This document shows, one piece after another, positions 42,639 to 49,987 of a stretch of 53,619 bases of DNA. The stretch comes from Bacteroidales bacterium (GTDB lineage: Bacteria > Bacteroidota > Bacteroidia > Bacteroidales > Tenuifilaceae), in assembly GCA_017454165.1 (NCBI GenBank), contig JAFTDN010000177.1, forward strand, positions 1 to 53,619. The letters are read 5' to 3'. The notes beneath the pieces are model-generated. The model worked only from the letters and a program-made list of their open reading frames with translations. It made no database searches and was not told the DNA's origin. A program made the translations under genes and the position numbers. Numbering within the stretch: position 1 is the first letter of the stretch; every line of letters starts with the position of its first letter.

Positions 42639-42719
42639 TGTCTGTTCGAATTTAGTTAAACTTAGTTTTGCCCCTGTAGCGCTGGGTGCTTGCGATTGAA
42701 TTGCGCAATCAATATCGTT

Positions 42720-44273
42720 TCATCCGCAGAGGTAGTCCACCTCCTCTGTGGCGTATATTTTGGGCAGTTGATGGTGATTGATGAATATCATTGGGGTGCT
42801 GTGCAGGCGGTTGCGCTTGCACCATGCCCCCATGGCATCGAGCCGCTCGCTACGCTCGGGCGATGCAAGCCCGCGTTCTATTTTGGCACGGCTGGCAGGG
42901 TAGTGCTGGGCATAGACATGCAGCGCTTGCAGCAGCTGGTGCGGATTGTCGCCATGCTGGGTGAGCAAATGATGGGCAAGGCGGTAGTCGGCAGATTGCG
43001 GAGCAGAATCTACAAAGAACACAAGTTCCACGCGTGTCTCAGTCTTGCCCAACAGCAGGGGAAGCAAGGTGCGCAGTTCGTGCTGGCAGGGTTCGCAGAT
43101 GGGGCTAACCACCAGCGTAATGGTGGTGGCAGCATCGGGCGCACCCCAAGCAATGGCCTCGCTGGCTGCTGGCGGTGCAACGCTCGCCGTTTCGTGCAGC
43201 AGCAGGTTGCACACCTCGGCTCTGTGCTTCAGGTGCAGATGCTGCGCGTGTTCGGTCTTATGGGCGATATGGCTCTTGATGAGCGGCTTTACAGCAGCCA
43301 GCACACCTGCCAGGAACAGCCCCACAACGAGCAGCCCCAGCAGCGCACCAATGTCGAAGGGCATGACCTGCCCGCTCCGCAGCACCCACAGCGCCACGCC
43401 CAAGTTGAGCAGCAGGGCAAGCTGTACGCCCAGGCATAGGCGGCACCAACTGTGCGCCACAAAACGTTGATATGCAATGGAATACACCACATAGGGAGCA
43501 GCCATAATAGCCAGCCACACGCTTGCCCATAGGCTTGCAACGGGGAAGAGCAGCTGCACCACGAGCAGCGTCAGGAAATAGAGCAGCCCCACATCGCTCC
43601 AATGCAGCACACCAAGGAAAGCCGATGCGCTGGAACTCAGGATGGACGAGCAACCGCCGTGGCTGTCGTGGCCGCACACACGGCGCACCAGCGGGTTGTG
43701 CTGGTCGAAGCCCTGCACCTGTAGCAGCACCGCGAAGCACAGGACCAGGGCGTACACCGCAACAAAAGCCCAAGCCGCTGTAGGCATATCAACCCAGCGC
43801 AGCGCAATCGTCCACAACAACAAAAGCGCGAGCGTTGAGGCTGCAAACGTCCATCTATGGCGGCGAAACCAACCCAGCAACCGCTCAGCAACGGTGGGGC
43901 TATACGTTGCCCGCTTCTCGGTGTCGAACACAAAGGCCACGCCGTCCCACACCTTTGCAAAGGTGTCGATGGGCATAGCCTCTGTATTGCCCTGAGCATC
44001 GAGCACATACACATTGTTGGCATCCATGCGCTCTACCAGCAAGTAGAGCTCCACGTTGGTGCTCACGTGCACCATGGCAGGCTTGGGCAGGTCGTTGCGA
44101 AGCTCGTTGAGCGTGGTGCGCAGGGCCAAGCTGTCCACACCCACGCTTTTCAGCGTATGCTGAAAGGCGAGCAGGCTGGGGAAGTCGGGATGCTGCGCCA
44201 TGCGTTCGTAGAGCGCACGGTGGTGGCTGCCAACTCCTACATGTTGTAGGATGAGCCTAAGCGTTTTGCCCAT
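42720..44273 (-). CDS. C39-like / VKOR / thioredoxin fusion membrane protein
   Basis: A 517-residue protein. ATG 44273 is chosen because the promoter -7 box ends at 44308, too close for the ATG at 44300. Residues 1-125 resemble the peptidase C39 domain of double-glycine exporters but contain no cysteine, so it cannot cleave. Residues about 142-335 are a vitamin K epoxide reductase (VKOR) domain with several membrane helices: loop cysteines C200 and C208 and the active CxxC C277-R-L-C280. Residues about 385-517 are a thioredoxin-like domain with C393-E-P-C396. VKOR-thioredoxin fusions make disulfides, passing electrons to quinones. With a double-glycine, Cys-rich peptide 81 nt downstream, the dead C39 domain probably recognises the leader and presents the peptide for oxidation. 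Confidence 0.87.
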   Translation of the reverse strand: MGKTLRLILQHVGVGSHHRALYERMAQHPDFPSLLAFQHTLKSVGVDSLALRTTLNELRNDLPKPAMVHVSTNVELYLLVERMDANNVYVLDAQGNTEAMPIDTFAKVWDGVAFVFDTEKRATYSPTVAERLLGWFRRHRWTFAASTLALLLLWTIALRWVDMPTAAWAFVAVYALVLCFAVLLQVQGFDQHNPLVRRVCGHDSHGGCSSILSSSASAFLGVLHWSDVGLLYFLTLLVVQLLFPVASLWASVWLAIMAAPYVVYSIAYQRFVAHSWCRLCLGVQLALLLNLGVALWVLRSGQVMPFDIGALLGLLVVGLFLAGVLAAVKPLIKSHIAHKTEHAQHLHLKHRAEVCNLLLHETASVAPPAASEAIAWGAPDAATTITLVVSPICEPCQHELRTLLPLLLGKTETRVELVFFVDSAPQSADYRLAHHLLTQHGDNPHQLLQALHVYAQHYPASRAKIERGLASPERSERLDAMGAWCKRNRLHSTPMIFINHHQLPKIYATEEVDYLCG

Positions 44274-44307
44274 ATTGCTATGTACTATCGACGATGCCAT
44301 GCGGTTG

Positions 44308-44339
44308 CAAATGTAGCAGCTGCTCGCCTGCTCTCCAAA
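44308..44339 (-). promoter_or_regulatory. Promoter of the C39-like/VKOR gene
   Basis: Minus-strand TACATTTG (44308-44315) with TTTG (44336-44339) 20 nt upstream. Transcription should start near 44302, which makes 44273 the better start codon. Confidence 0.75.
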
Positions 44340-44404
44340 TTTTTCCGCAACTATTTTTCGCTTCTATCTATCTATCTATAAGCATCTTACCCAACCAATT
44401 CAAA

Positions 44405-44724
44405 CGCCCATCTATGACGGCGAAACAAGCTCAGCAGCAGTGGGGCTGTACGTTGCCCGCTTCTCGGCATCGAACACAAAGGCCACGCCGTCCCACACCT
44501 TTACAAAGGTATCAATGGGCATGACTTCGGTTTTGCCCTGAGCATCGAGCACATACACATGGCTGGCATCCACGCGCTCCACCAGCAGGTAGAGCTCCAC
44601 GTTGGTGCTCACGTGCGCCCGTATGCTGAAAGGCCAGCAGGCTGGGGAAGTCGGTGGGCTGCGCCATGCGGCTGTATGCTTTGCTCAGCTGCCCCAGCGA
44701 GATTGGCTGCTGTAGATATGCCAA
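44405..44724 (-). pseudogene. Broken duplicate of the C39-like segment
   Basis: This stretch repeats the DNA of 43848-44205, which encodes the C39-like domain of the VKOR fusion, with many matches (for example STNVELYLLVERVDASHVYVLDAQGKTEVMPIDTFVKVWDG versus the intact copy). About 80 nt are missing at a junction near 44620 (intact copy 44071-44154), shifting the frame, and homology stops at 44405 before the VKOR part. The N-terminal part (MAQPTDFPSLLAFQHT) is in a different frame from the rest. It is therefore a truncated, frameshifted pseudogene next to the functional gene. Confidence 0.85.
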
Positions 44725-44838
44725 ATGAAAGGAGCAACGGCAAAAAAAAACAATTTTTTAATATTAAATAATATGCCATGAATGTTACCACACACGGCGA
44801 CCAATACAACTATATCTATGCCAAGCATTTACACAAAA
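44725..44838. other. AT-rich gap between the pseudogene and the T9SS cargo gene
   Basis: No gene seen. It holds A/T-rich sequence (44746-44775) that may have been the promoter of the broken copy. Confidence 0.4.
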
Positions 44839-44865
44839 AAGGTGCGCCCCCATGGGGCACACCTT
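44839..44865 (-). terminator. Terminator of the T9SS cargo gene
   Basis: AAGGTGCGCCCC (44839-44850) pairs with GGGGCACACCTT (44854-44865) with one mismatch; in the minus direction it runs into a T-run (TTTTTTGTG). An 11-base direct repeat TAATACATCGA (44867-44877, 44879-44889) lies between it and the stop codon. Confidence 0.8.
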
Positions 44866-44899
44866 GTAATACATCGAGTAATACATCGACAGCCGAAAC

Positions 44900-45436
44900 C
44901 TACTCCTTCACAAGCTTCACCACGCGGGCCCTATCGGCGGTACGCAGGCGCACTAAGTACACACCCGGGCGCAATGGCTCCACGCTCACGGTGTAGGGCT
45001 GGCCGGGGCTGAGCATGGCGGTCTCGGCACGCACCATCCGCCCTGCAACGTCTACAATCTCGATGGTAGTCGAGACGGCCCCCCCCTCTAGGCCCGAGGC
45101 CGAGAGCAGCACCCTGAACGCCGAGCTGGTGGGGTTGGGGAATAGGCTCACATCGAGCAGCTGGGCGGCATCGTAGCGGTTGTCGGCTAGGCCGGTTTCG
45201 GCCTCCTTTACGAACACGATGTTGCCCTGCTGGAAGCCGCCGGTGAGCATCAGCCCGCCGGCCTCAAGGGTGCCCACGCCGGGCTCACCCAGGGTCCAGC
45301 TGATTGTCATATCGCCAACGGCCTGCTCTCCGCCAGCCGCCGACACCACCCACAGGGGGGTGCTCCCCTGCTGCGCATGGGCAATAGCGGCTATGGCCAT
45401 GCAGGCCCAAGCAAGCGCAAGTACTTTTTTTGTCAT
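44900..45436 (-). CDS. Small T9SS type A cargo protein
   Basis: A 178-residue exported protein. A signal peptide ends near AHAQ (about 1-22). Residues 23-85 form a short domain (WVVSAAGGEQAVGDMTISWTLGEPGVGTLEAGGLMLTGGFQQ) often seen directly before sorting domains in Bacteroidota. Residues about 92-178 are a type A T9SS C-terminal domain: DVSLFPNPTSSAFRVLL, TIEIVDVAGRMV, and GVYLVRLRTADRARVVKLVKE. It should be secreted by the type IX system and fixed to the surface. There is almost no passenger, so it may act as a structural or adhesive protein. Own terminator downstream. Confidence 0.9.
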   Translation of the reverse strand: MTKKVLALAWACMAIAAIAHAQQGSTPLWVVSAAGGEQAVGDMTISWTLGEPGVGTLEAGGLMLTGGFQQGNIVFVKEAETGLADNRYDAAQLLDVSLFPNPTSSAFRVLLSASGLEGGAVSTTIEIVDVAGRMVRAETAMLSPGQPYTVSVEPLRPGVYLVRLRTADRARVVKLVKE

Positions 45437-45480
45437 AGCGGGAATTATTATAAAGTGACACTATTGTTAGGTTATAACGG

Positions 45481-45516
45481 AAATCTCCGCCATAGGTTAC
45501 ACCCAGACGGAGATTT
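45481..45516. terminator. Hairpin between tRNA-Cys and the T9SS cargo gene
   Basis: AAATCTCCG (45481-45489) pairs with CGGAGATTT (45508-45516). It lies 46 nt after the 3' end of tRNA-Cys on the minus strand and probably ends that transcript, although the T-run is better in the plus direction. Confidence 0.6.
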
Positions 45517-45562
45517 TTACCCCCTGCGGAACCTAAGAGTCCCAGCAGAAATCGGAATCAGG

Positions 45563-45633
45563 AGGTACCGAGCGGATTCGAACCGCTGTACGTGGTTTTG
45601 CAGACCAGTGCCTAACCTCTCGGCCACGGTACC
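45563..45633 (-). tRNA. tRNA-Cys(GCA)
   Basis: A 71-nt cloverleaf on the minus strand. Acceptor GGTACCG pairs with CGGTACC, discriminator U as usual for tRNA-Cys, anticodon loop CTGCAAA with anticodon GCA, T arm AGCGG/CCGCT with loop TTCGAAT. No encoded CCA. Confidence 0.96.
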
Positions 45634-45644
45634 ATTTCGGGGCA

Positions 45645-45676
45645 CAAAGATACCAGCTTTTTTTGAATGTTCCAAA
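45645..45676 (-). promoter_or_regulatory. Promoter of tRNA-Cys
   Basis: Minus-strand TATCTTTG (45645-45652) with TTTG (45673-45676) 20 nt upstream. Confidence 0.82.
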
Positions 45677-45692
45677 TAAATCGCTAAATTTG
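45662..45692 (+). promoter_or_regulatory. Promoter of the amidotransferase gene
   Basis: TTTG (45662-45665) and TAAATTTG (45685-45692) are separated by 19 nt. It overlaps the divergent tRNA-Cys promoter, so the two compete for RNA polymerase. Confidence 0.82.
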
Positions 45693-45736
45693 CCCCCCAA
45701 ACACAACGGCAATCACCGACAAAACCGCACAACTAA

Positions 45737-46597
45737 ATGGTAATCAACATTTTGATATGCGACTCATTTCCTGGCCTGCTGCCGCCTGGAATACCCTCGT
45801 ATGAGTGGATGTTTATGCAGAAGTTCGATGGCTCAGCCCATCTGATGGAGCTACAGCTTGAGTACAAGCTCTTCAACGCCCACCTAGGGCAGCTCCCCCA
45901 GAAGCTGCGGGCCGATGAGCTCTACGTGATTACGGGGAGCAACAGCAGCGCCAACGAGCGGCAACCTTGGATTCTGAACCTGCTCGAGTGGATCCGCCGC
46001 GCCGACATGGAGAAGACGAAGCTGGTGGGAATATGCTTCGGACATCAGGCCATAGCGCAGGCGCTGGGCGGCTCGGTGGGCCCCAACCCGCAGGGATGGG
46101 GCGCGGGCATCCGCATGGCGCAGGTGCTCGACACCAGGTCCGAGCCCAAGCTCAAGCACTACTTCAAGAACAGCATCATGCACCTGGTGTACAACCACCA
46201 CGAACAGGTGGTGGAGCTCCCACCGCAGGCCAAACGGATGGCCACAAGCGAGTTCTGCGCCAATGAGGGATTCTTCATCGGCAACCACATCATCACCTTC
46301 CAGGGGCACCCCGAGTTCCCCACCTTCTACATGGAGCACCTGCTGCGCAACCACTCCGCCAGTGAGCCCGAGATGGTGGTGTACGAGGCCCTAAACAGCC
46401 TAGCCACGCAGCCCAACCAGGGCAACCTGGTGATGCGCTACATCCTGGAGTTCGCCTTCAACGCCAAAATCAGGGTGAGGCCGCAGCCCCCCGTGGAGCC
46501 ATTAAACCCCCGGCGGCGATTCGCATCCAAATATGGGTACAAGTTCAAGCGGCATAACTACAGGTACCTCAAAAAATCGAACCCAAAAACAACTTAA
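45737..46597 (+). CDS. Class I glutamine amidotransferase family protein
   Basis: A 286-residue stand-alone GATase1 protein. The nucleophile is C100 in GICFGHQ and the other triad members are H191 and E193 in QGHPEF, so ammonia release from glutamine is possible. It resembles the GMP synthase-type amidotransferase domain without a synthetase partner. The last 50 residues are an unusual basic, aromatic tail (RRRFASKYGYKFKRHNYRYLKK) not seen in most members, which could bind nucleic acid or membrane surfaces. Acceptor substrate unknown; it may act as a gamma-glutamyl hydrolase. Confidence 0.85.
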   Translation: MVINILICDSFPGLLPPGIPSYEWMFMQKFDGSAHLMELQLEYKLFNAHLGQLPQKLRADELYVITGSNSSANERQPWILNLLEWIRRADMEKTKLVGICFGHQAIAQALGGSVGPNPQGWGAGIRMAQVLDTRSEPKLKHYFKNSIMHLVYNHHEQVVELPPQAKRMATSEFCANEGFFIGNHIITFQGHPEFPTFYMEHLLRNHSASEPEMVVYEALNSLATQPNQGNLVMRYILEFAFNAKIRVRPQPPVEPLNPRRRFASKYGYKFKRHNYRYLKKSNPKTT

Positions 46598-46607
46598 TAT
46601 ACTCATT

Positions 46608-49586
46608 ATGAGAAAACTGCACTTTTTGCTGCTAATCGCAGCCACGTGTATGCTGTGCTCCTGTTCGAGCGGGAGCGCATACAAAGAGGGTGAAACCTAC
46701 CACGGTTTTAAGCTCGAGAAAAAGGAGTTCGTGAAAGAGATGAACTGCGATGTGCTACAGTTCAGGCACACCAAGAGCGGAGCCCGCCTGATAAAGCTGG
46801 CCGCCGATGATGACAACAAGCTCTTCAGCATAACCTTCTTCACCACACCCACCGACGATTCGGGCGTACCCCACATCATGGAGCACTCCGTGCTCAACGG
46901 CTCCGAGAAGTTCCCCGTGAAAAGCCCGTTCGACATCCTGCTCAAGGGCTCGCTCAACACATTTCTCAACGCCATGACTGGTGCCGACCTGACCACATAC
47001 CCCGTGGCCAGCATGAACGAGAAGGACTACTTCAACCTGATGGACGTTTACCTGAACGCCGTGCTGTTCCCCCGCCTGCGCACCGATGACCGCATCCTGA
47101 AGCAGGAGGGCTGGCACTACGAGCTCAACGATGTGAACGATGAGATTACTATTAAAGGCGTAGTGTACAACGAGATGAAGGGGGCCTTCTCGAGCCCCCA
47201 GACAGAGCTAAGCTACCAAATAAACCGCAAGCTGTTCCCCGACAACACCTACGGCGTGGAGTCGGGCGGATACCCCGCCGCCATCCCCACGCTCACGCAG
47301 GAGAAGTTCGTGCGGTTCCACCAGGAGTTCTACCACCCCTCGAACAGCTTCATACTGCTCTACGGCAACGCCGACCTCGACAAGGAGCTGGCCTTCATAG
47401 ACACCGACTACCTATCGAAGTTCACCGACAACGGCAAGCGCACCACCGTGGAGCCCCAAAAGCCGTTCGAGGCCAAGCAGCACCTCGACATCACCTACAG
47501 CACAGCCGAGGGTTCGAGCCCGGCCGACAACACCTTCCTCAACTACAGCGTGGTAGCCGGACGCAGCACCGACCGCACGCTCAACATGGCCCTGAGCATC
47601 ATAGCCGATGCCATGGTGAACCACGAGACCGCCCCGCTGCGCGAGGCCGGCATAGGCAAGGACGTGCATGCCTACGCCACCACCACCAACCAAATCCTCT
47701 TCTCGATAGGCGTACAGAACGCCAACCCCGAAGACAGGGAGCGCTTCGAGCAGATAGTGGAGGCGACCCTGAACAAAGTGGCCACCGAGGGCTTCGACCT
47801 CGATGCTGTGGAGGGCATACTGAACCGCCGCGAGTTCCGACTGCGCGAGGGCAACACGCCCCATAAAGGGCTGATGGCCCTGTTCTCCACCATCAACAGC
47901 ATGTGGTTCAACGAGCAGGATCCCATAGCTGGCATGCGCTACGAGAACACCATAGCCGAGGTGAAAGAGGGCATCAAGGGCACCATGCTACAGGACGTGG
48001 TGAAGCAGCACCTGCTGAGCAACCCCCACACCCTGGTAACCGTGATGCGCCCCGAAGTGGGCAAGGAGGCCAAAATAGAGGCCGAAACCCGCAAGCAGCT
48101 CGCCGAGTACAAGAAGAGCCTTAGCCGCGAGCAGCTTGAGCAGCTGGTGACCGACACCAAGGCCCTCATCGAGTACCAAAAAGAGCCCGACAGCCCCGAG
48201 GCCATAGCTACGGTGCCCATGCTCGCCCTCTCCGACATCAGCCCCGAGGTCAAGTTCTACACCGTAGCGGAGAAGACCGTGGCGGGCATCAAAACCCTGC
48301 ATCACTCCGACTTTACGGGCAACATCCTGTACACCAAGCTCATGTTCGACCTAAAGGCCATACCGCAGGAGCTTATCCCCTACGCCAACGTGCTCGGCAC
48401 GCTGCTGGGCTCCATGAGCACTGAGCACTACACCTACGGTGCGCTGGAGAACGCCATGAACAAGCACACCGGCGGCATATCGGCCTACATCGACAGCTAC
48501 CTAGAGCAGAACGATGACAACAAGCTGATTCCGCAGTTCGTAATCGGTGCCAAGGTCACCGCCGACAGGGGCAAGGAGATGATGGAGCTGATTGGAGAAA
48601 TCATCAACACCACCAAGCTCGACGACACAGATCGCCTGAAAAACCTAGTGCTGCGCATACAGGCCAACGCCGAGGAGGCAGTAAAGAGCAATGGTCGCAA
48701 CGTGGCCACCAGCCGTATGCTGTCGTACTTCAGCAACATGGGCATGTTCGATGAAATATGCGATGGCCTAGAGTTCTACCGCTTCATCACCGAAGTGAAC
48801 AAGAAGCTGGAGAGCGGCCAAAGCCAAGAGGTGGTGGACAAACTCAAGCAGACGGCCCAGCTCCTGTTCTGCCAGAAGAACCTCGTCATGGGTATAGTGT
48901 GCTCCAATTCCAACCTGACAGGGTTCACGCCCAGCTTCACCGAGTTCGTGAACACCCTGGCCCCTGGCGATGGCACCCTCCATGAATGGCAATTCGCCCA
49001 CCAGGCCATGAACGAGGGGCTGACATCCGCGTCCAAGGTGCAGTACGTAATACAGGGCGGCAGCTTCGCTCAGCTGGGCCACAAGTGGGATGGCAAAATC
49101 AGGGTGATGAGCCAAGTCCTCTCCCGCGAGTACCTCCACAACACTGTGCGTGTGCAGGGTGGAGCCTACGGCGGATACTGCAGCTTCTCGCCCACAGGCC
49201 GCGTAATATTCGGCTCGTACCGCGACCCCAACCTCAAGGAGACCTTCGACAACTACGCCGGGGCACCAGAGTTCCTGCGCACGTTTGAGGCCGATGACAC
49301 CGAGATGGCCCGCTACATAATAGGAACCATATCGGGCATGGAGAGCCCCACCACACCCATGTCGCGTGGCTACATGGCCATCAGCAACTACTTCACCAAG
49401 GCCACCAAAGAGCAGAAGCTCGCCGAGCGCAAGGCCGTACTGAGCACCACCCAGGAGGACATCCGCTCCTATGCCCCCATGGTGGAGGACGTGCTGAAGC
49501 AGAACATCTACTGCGTATTCGGCAGCGAGAACAAGATTCAGCAGCACAAAGACCTGTTCAAGAGCGTCATCAACGTGGTGCAATAA
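46608..49586 (+). CDS. M16 family metallopeptidase lipoprotein (PreP-like)
   Basis: A 992-residue peptidase. ATG 46608 gives a lipoprotein signal with lipobox L16-C-S-C19; the longer frame from 46533 overlaps the amidotransferase gene. The inverted zinc motif H89-I-M-E-H93 is in the first M16 domain (GVPHIMEHSVLNGSEKFP), with the downstream zinc ligand expected in the VVYNEMKGAFSSP segment. The size and the four-domain layout fit the M16C presequence protease/insulysin-like group, which degrades peptides inside a closed chamber. As a lipoprotein it should act in the periplasm or at the outer membrane. It starts 10 nt after the amidotransferase stop, so the two are likely cotranscribed. Confidence 0.93.
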   Translation: MRKLHFLLLIAATCMLCSCSSGSAYKEGETYHGFKLEKKEFVKEMNCDVLQFRHTKSGARLIKLAADDDNKLFSITFFTTPTDDSGVPHIMEHSVLNGSEKFPVKSPFDILLKGSLNTFLNAMTGADLTTYPVASMNEKDYFNLMDVYLNAVLFPRLRTDDRILKQEGWHYELNDVNDEITIKGVVYNEMKGAFSSPQTELSYQINRKLFPDNTYGVESGGYPAAIPTLTQEKFVRFHQEFYHPSNSFILLYGNADLDKELAFIDTDYLSKFTDNGKRTTVEPQKPFEAKQHLDITYSTAEGSSPADNTFLNYSVVAGRSTDRTLNMALSIIADAMVNHETAPLREAGIGKDVHAYATTTNQILFSIGVQNANPEDRERFEQIVEATLNKVATEGFDLDAVEGILNRREFRLREGNTPHKGLMALFSTINSMWFNEQDPIAGMRYENTIAEVKEGIKGTMLQDVVKQHLLSNPHTLVTVMRPEVGKEAKIEAETRKQLAEYKKSLSREQLEQLVTDTKALIEYQKEPDSPEAIATVPMLALSDISPEVKFYTVAEKTVAGIKTLHHSDFTGNILYTKLMFDLKAIPQELIPYANVLGTLLGSMSTEHYTYGALENAMNKHTGGISAYIDSYLEQNDDNKLIPQFVIGAKVTADRGKEMMELIGEIINTTKLDDTDRLKNLVLRIQANAEEAVKSNGRNVATSRMLSYFSNMGMFDEICDGLEFYRFITEVNKKLESGQSQEVVDKLKQTAQLLFCQKNLVMGIVCSNSNLTGFTPSFTEFVNTLAPGDGTLHEWQFAHQAMNEGLTSASKVQYVIQGGSFAQLGHKWDGKIRVMSQVLSREYLHNTVRVQGGAYGGYCSFSPTGRVIFGSYRDPNLKETFDNYAGAPEFLRTFEADDTEMARYIIGTISGMESPTTPMSRGYMAISNYFTKATKEQKLAERKAVLSTTQEDIRSYAPMVEDVLKQNIYCVFGSENKIQQHKDLFKSVINVVQ

Positions 49587-49624
49587 GCCCGAAGCAAAGG
49601 GGCATCAAGTAGCCCCCGCCTTTA

Positions 49625-49657
49625 AGGAGAGCCCCCGCGCAGGGGCTCTCCTTTTTT
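49625..49657 (+). terminator. Intrinsic terminator of the M16 peptidase gene
   Basis: AGGAGAGCCCC (49625-49635) pairs with GGGGCTCTCC (49642-49651), followed by T6. Confidence 0.92.
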
Positions 49658-49765
49658 CGCCCAGATGGGGCACAATATGATGGCATAATATTGTAAAACA
49701 ACAACATATACAACAAGAAGATGTTTTATGACCACTGGCCATCTGCAAATCAAGAAAATTTAGCG

Positions 49766-49773
49766 TACCTTTG
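49766..49773 (+). promoter_or_regulatory. -7 box of the 6S-like RNA
   Basis: TACCTTTG fits TAnnTTTG exactly, about 110 nt after the previous terminator and 215 nt before the next start codon. Transcription should start near 49780. The -33 position shows no clear TTTG. Confidence 0.65.
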
Positions 49774-49779
49774 CCCCAT

Positions 49780-49973
49780 TCGCCGCATAAGGTGCGGCCC
49801 GACATAATGTAAGCATTAGGCTTAATTTCTTCTGTTAGAAAATTTGGCGATTTGATAGTCCGAAGAAATGAGTTGAGATGCTCACGTTTAGCGTGAGCTT
49901 AACTTATTTCGTGGACTAAGGTTAGGCCAAATACCTCTAACAGCGGGAACAGTTAAGTTTCACGCTTTTTTTT
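49780..49973 (+). ncRNA. Rod-shaped non-coding RNA, possibly 6S RNA
   Basis: A region of about 190 nt that has its own -7 box, a terminator and no reading frame. Long-range pairs fold it into a rod: CTGTTAGA (49832-49839) with TCTAACAG (49936-49943); ATTTGGC (49842-49848) with GCCAAAT (49926-49932); a central bubble (GATTTGAT versus AAGGTTAG); AGTCC (49857-49861) with GGACT (49913-49917); GAAATGAGTTGAG (49865-49877) with CTTAACTTATTTC (49898-49910, with G-U pairs); and tip GCTCACG/CGTGAGC (49880-49886, 49892-49898). A separate 5' hairpin GCCGCA/TGCGGC lies at 49782-49798. The size and the rod with a central bubble resemble 6S RNA, which binds RNA polymerase as a promoter mimic. That name is an inference from shape; I cannot match it to a covariance model here. 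Confidence 0.6.
49943..49973 (+). terminator. Intrinsic terminator of the 6S-like RNA
   Basis: GCGGGAAC (49943-49950) pairs with GTTTC-A-CGC (49957-49965) with one bulged base, followed by T8 (49966-49973). It ends 15 nt before the next start codon. Confidence 0.7.
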
Positions 49974-49987
49974 GCCCAGCCCCTCCC

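Noticed and set aside
44364..44379. CTAT microsatellite (four units) as a phase-variation switch of the VKOR gene
   Set aside because: It lies upstream of the -33 box and outside any reading frame; four units are too few to argue for slippage control.
49605..49805. A 66-codon minus-strand frame across the M16 terminator
   Set aside because: It covers a clear terminator and the -7 box of the next RNA and has no protein-like features.
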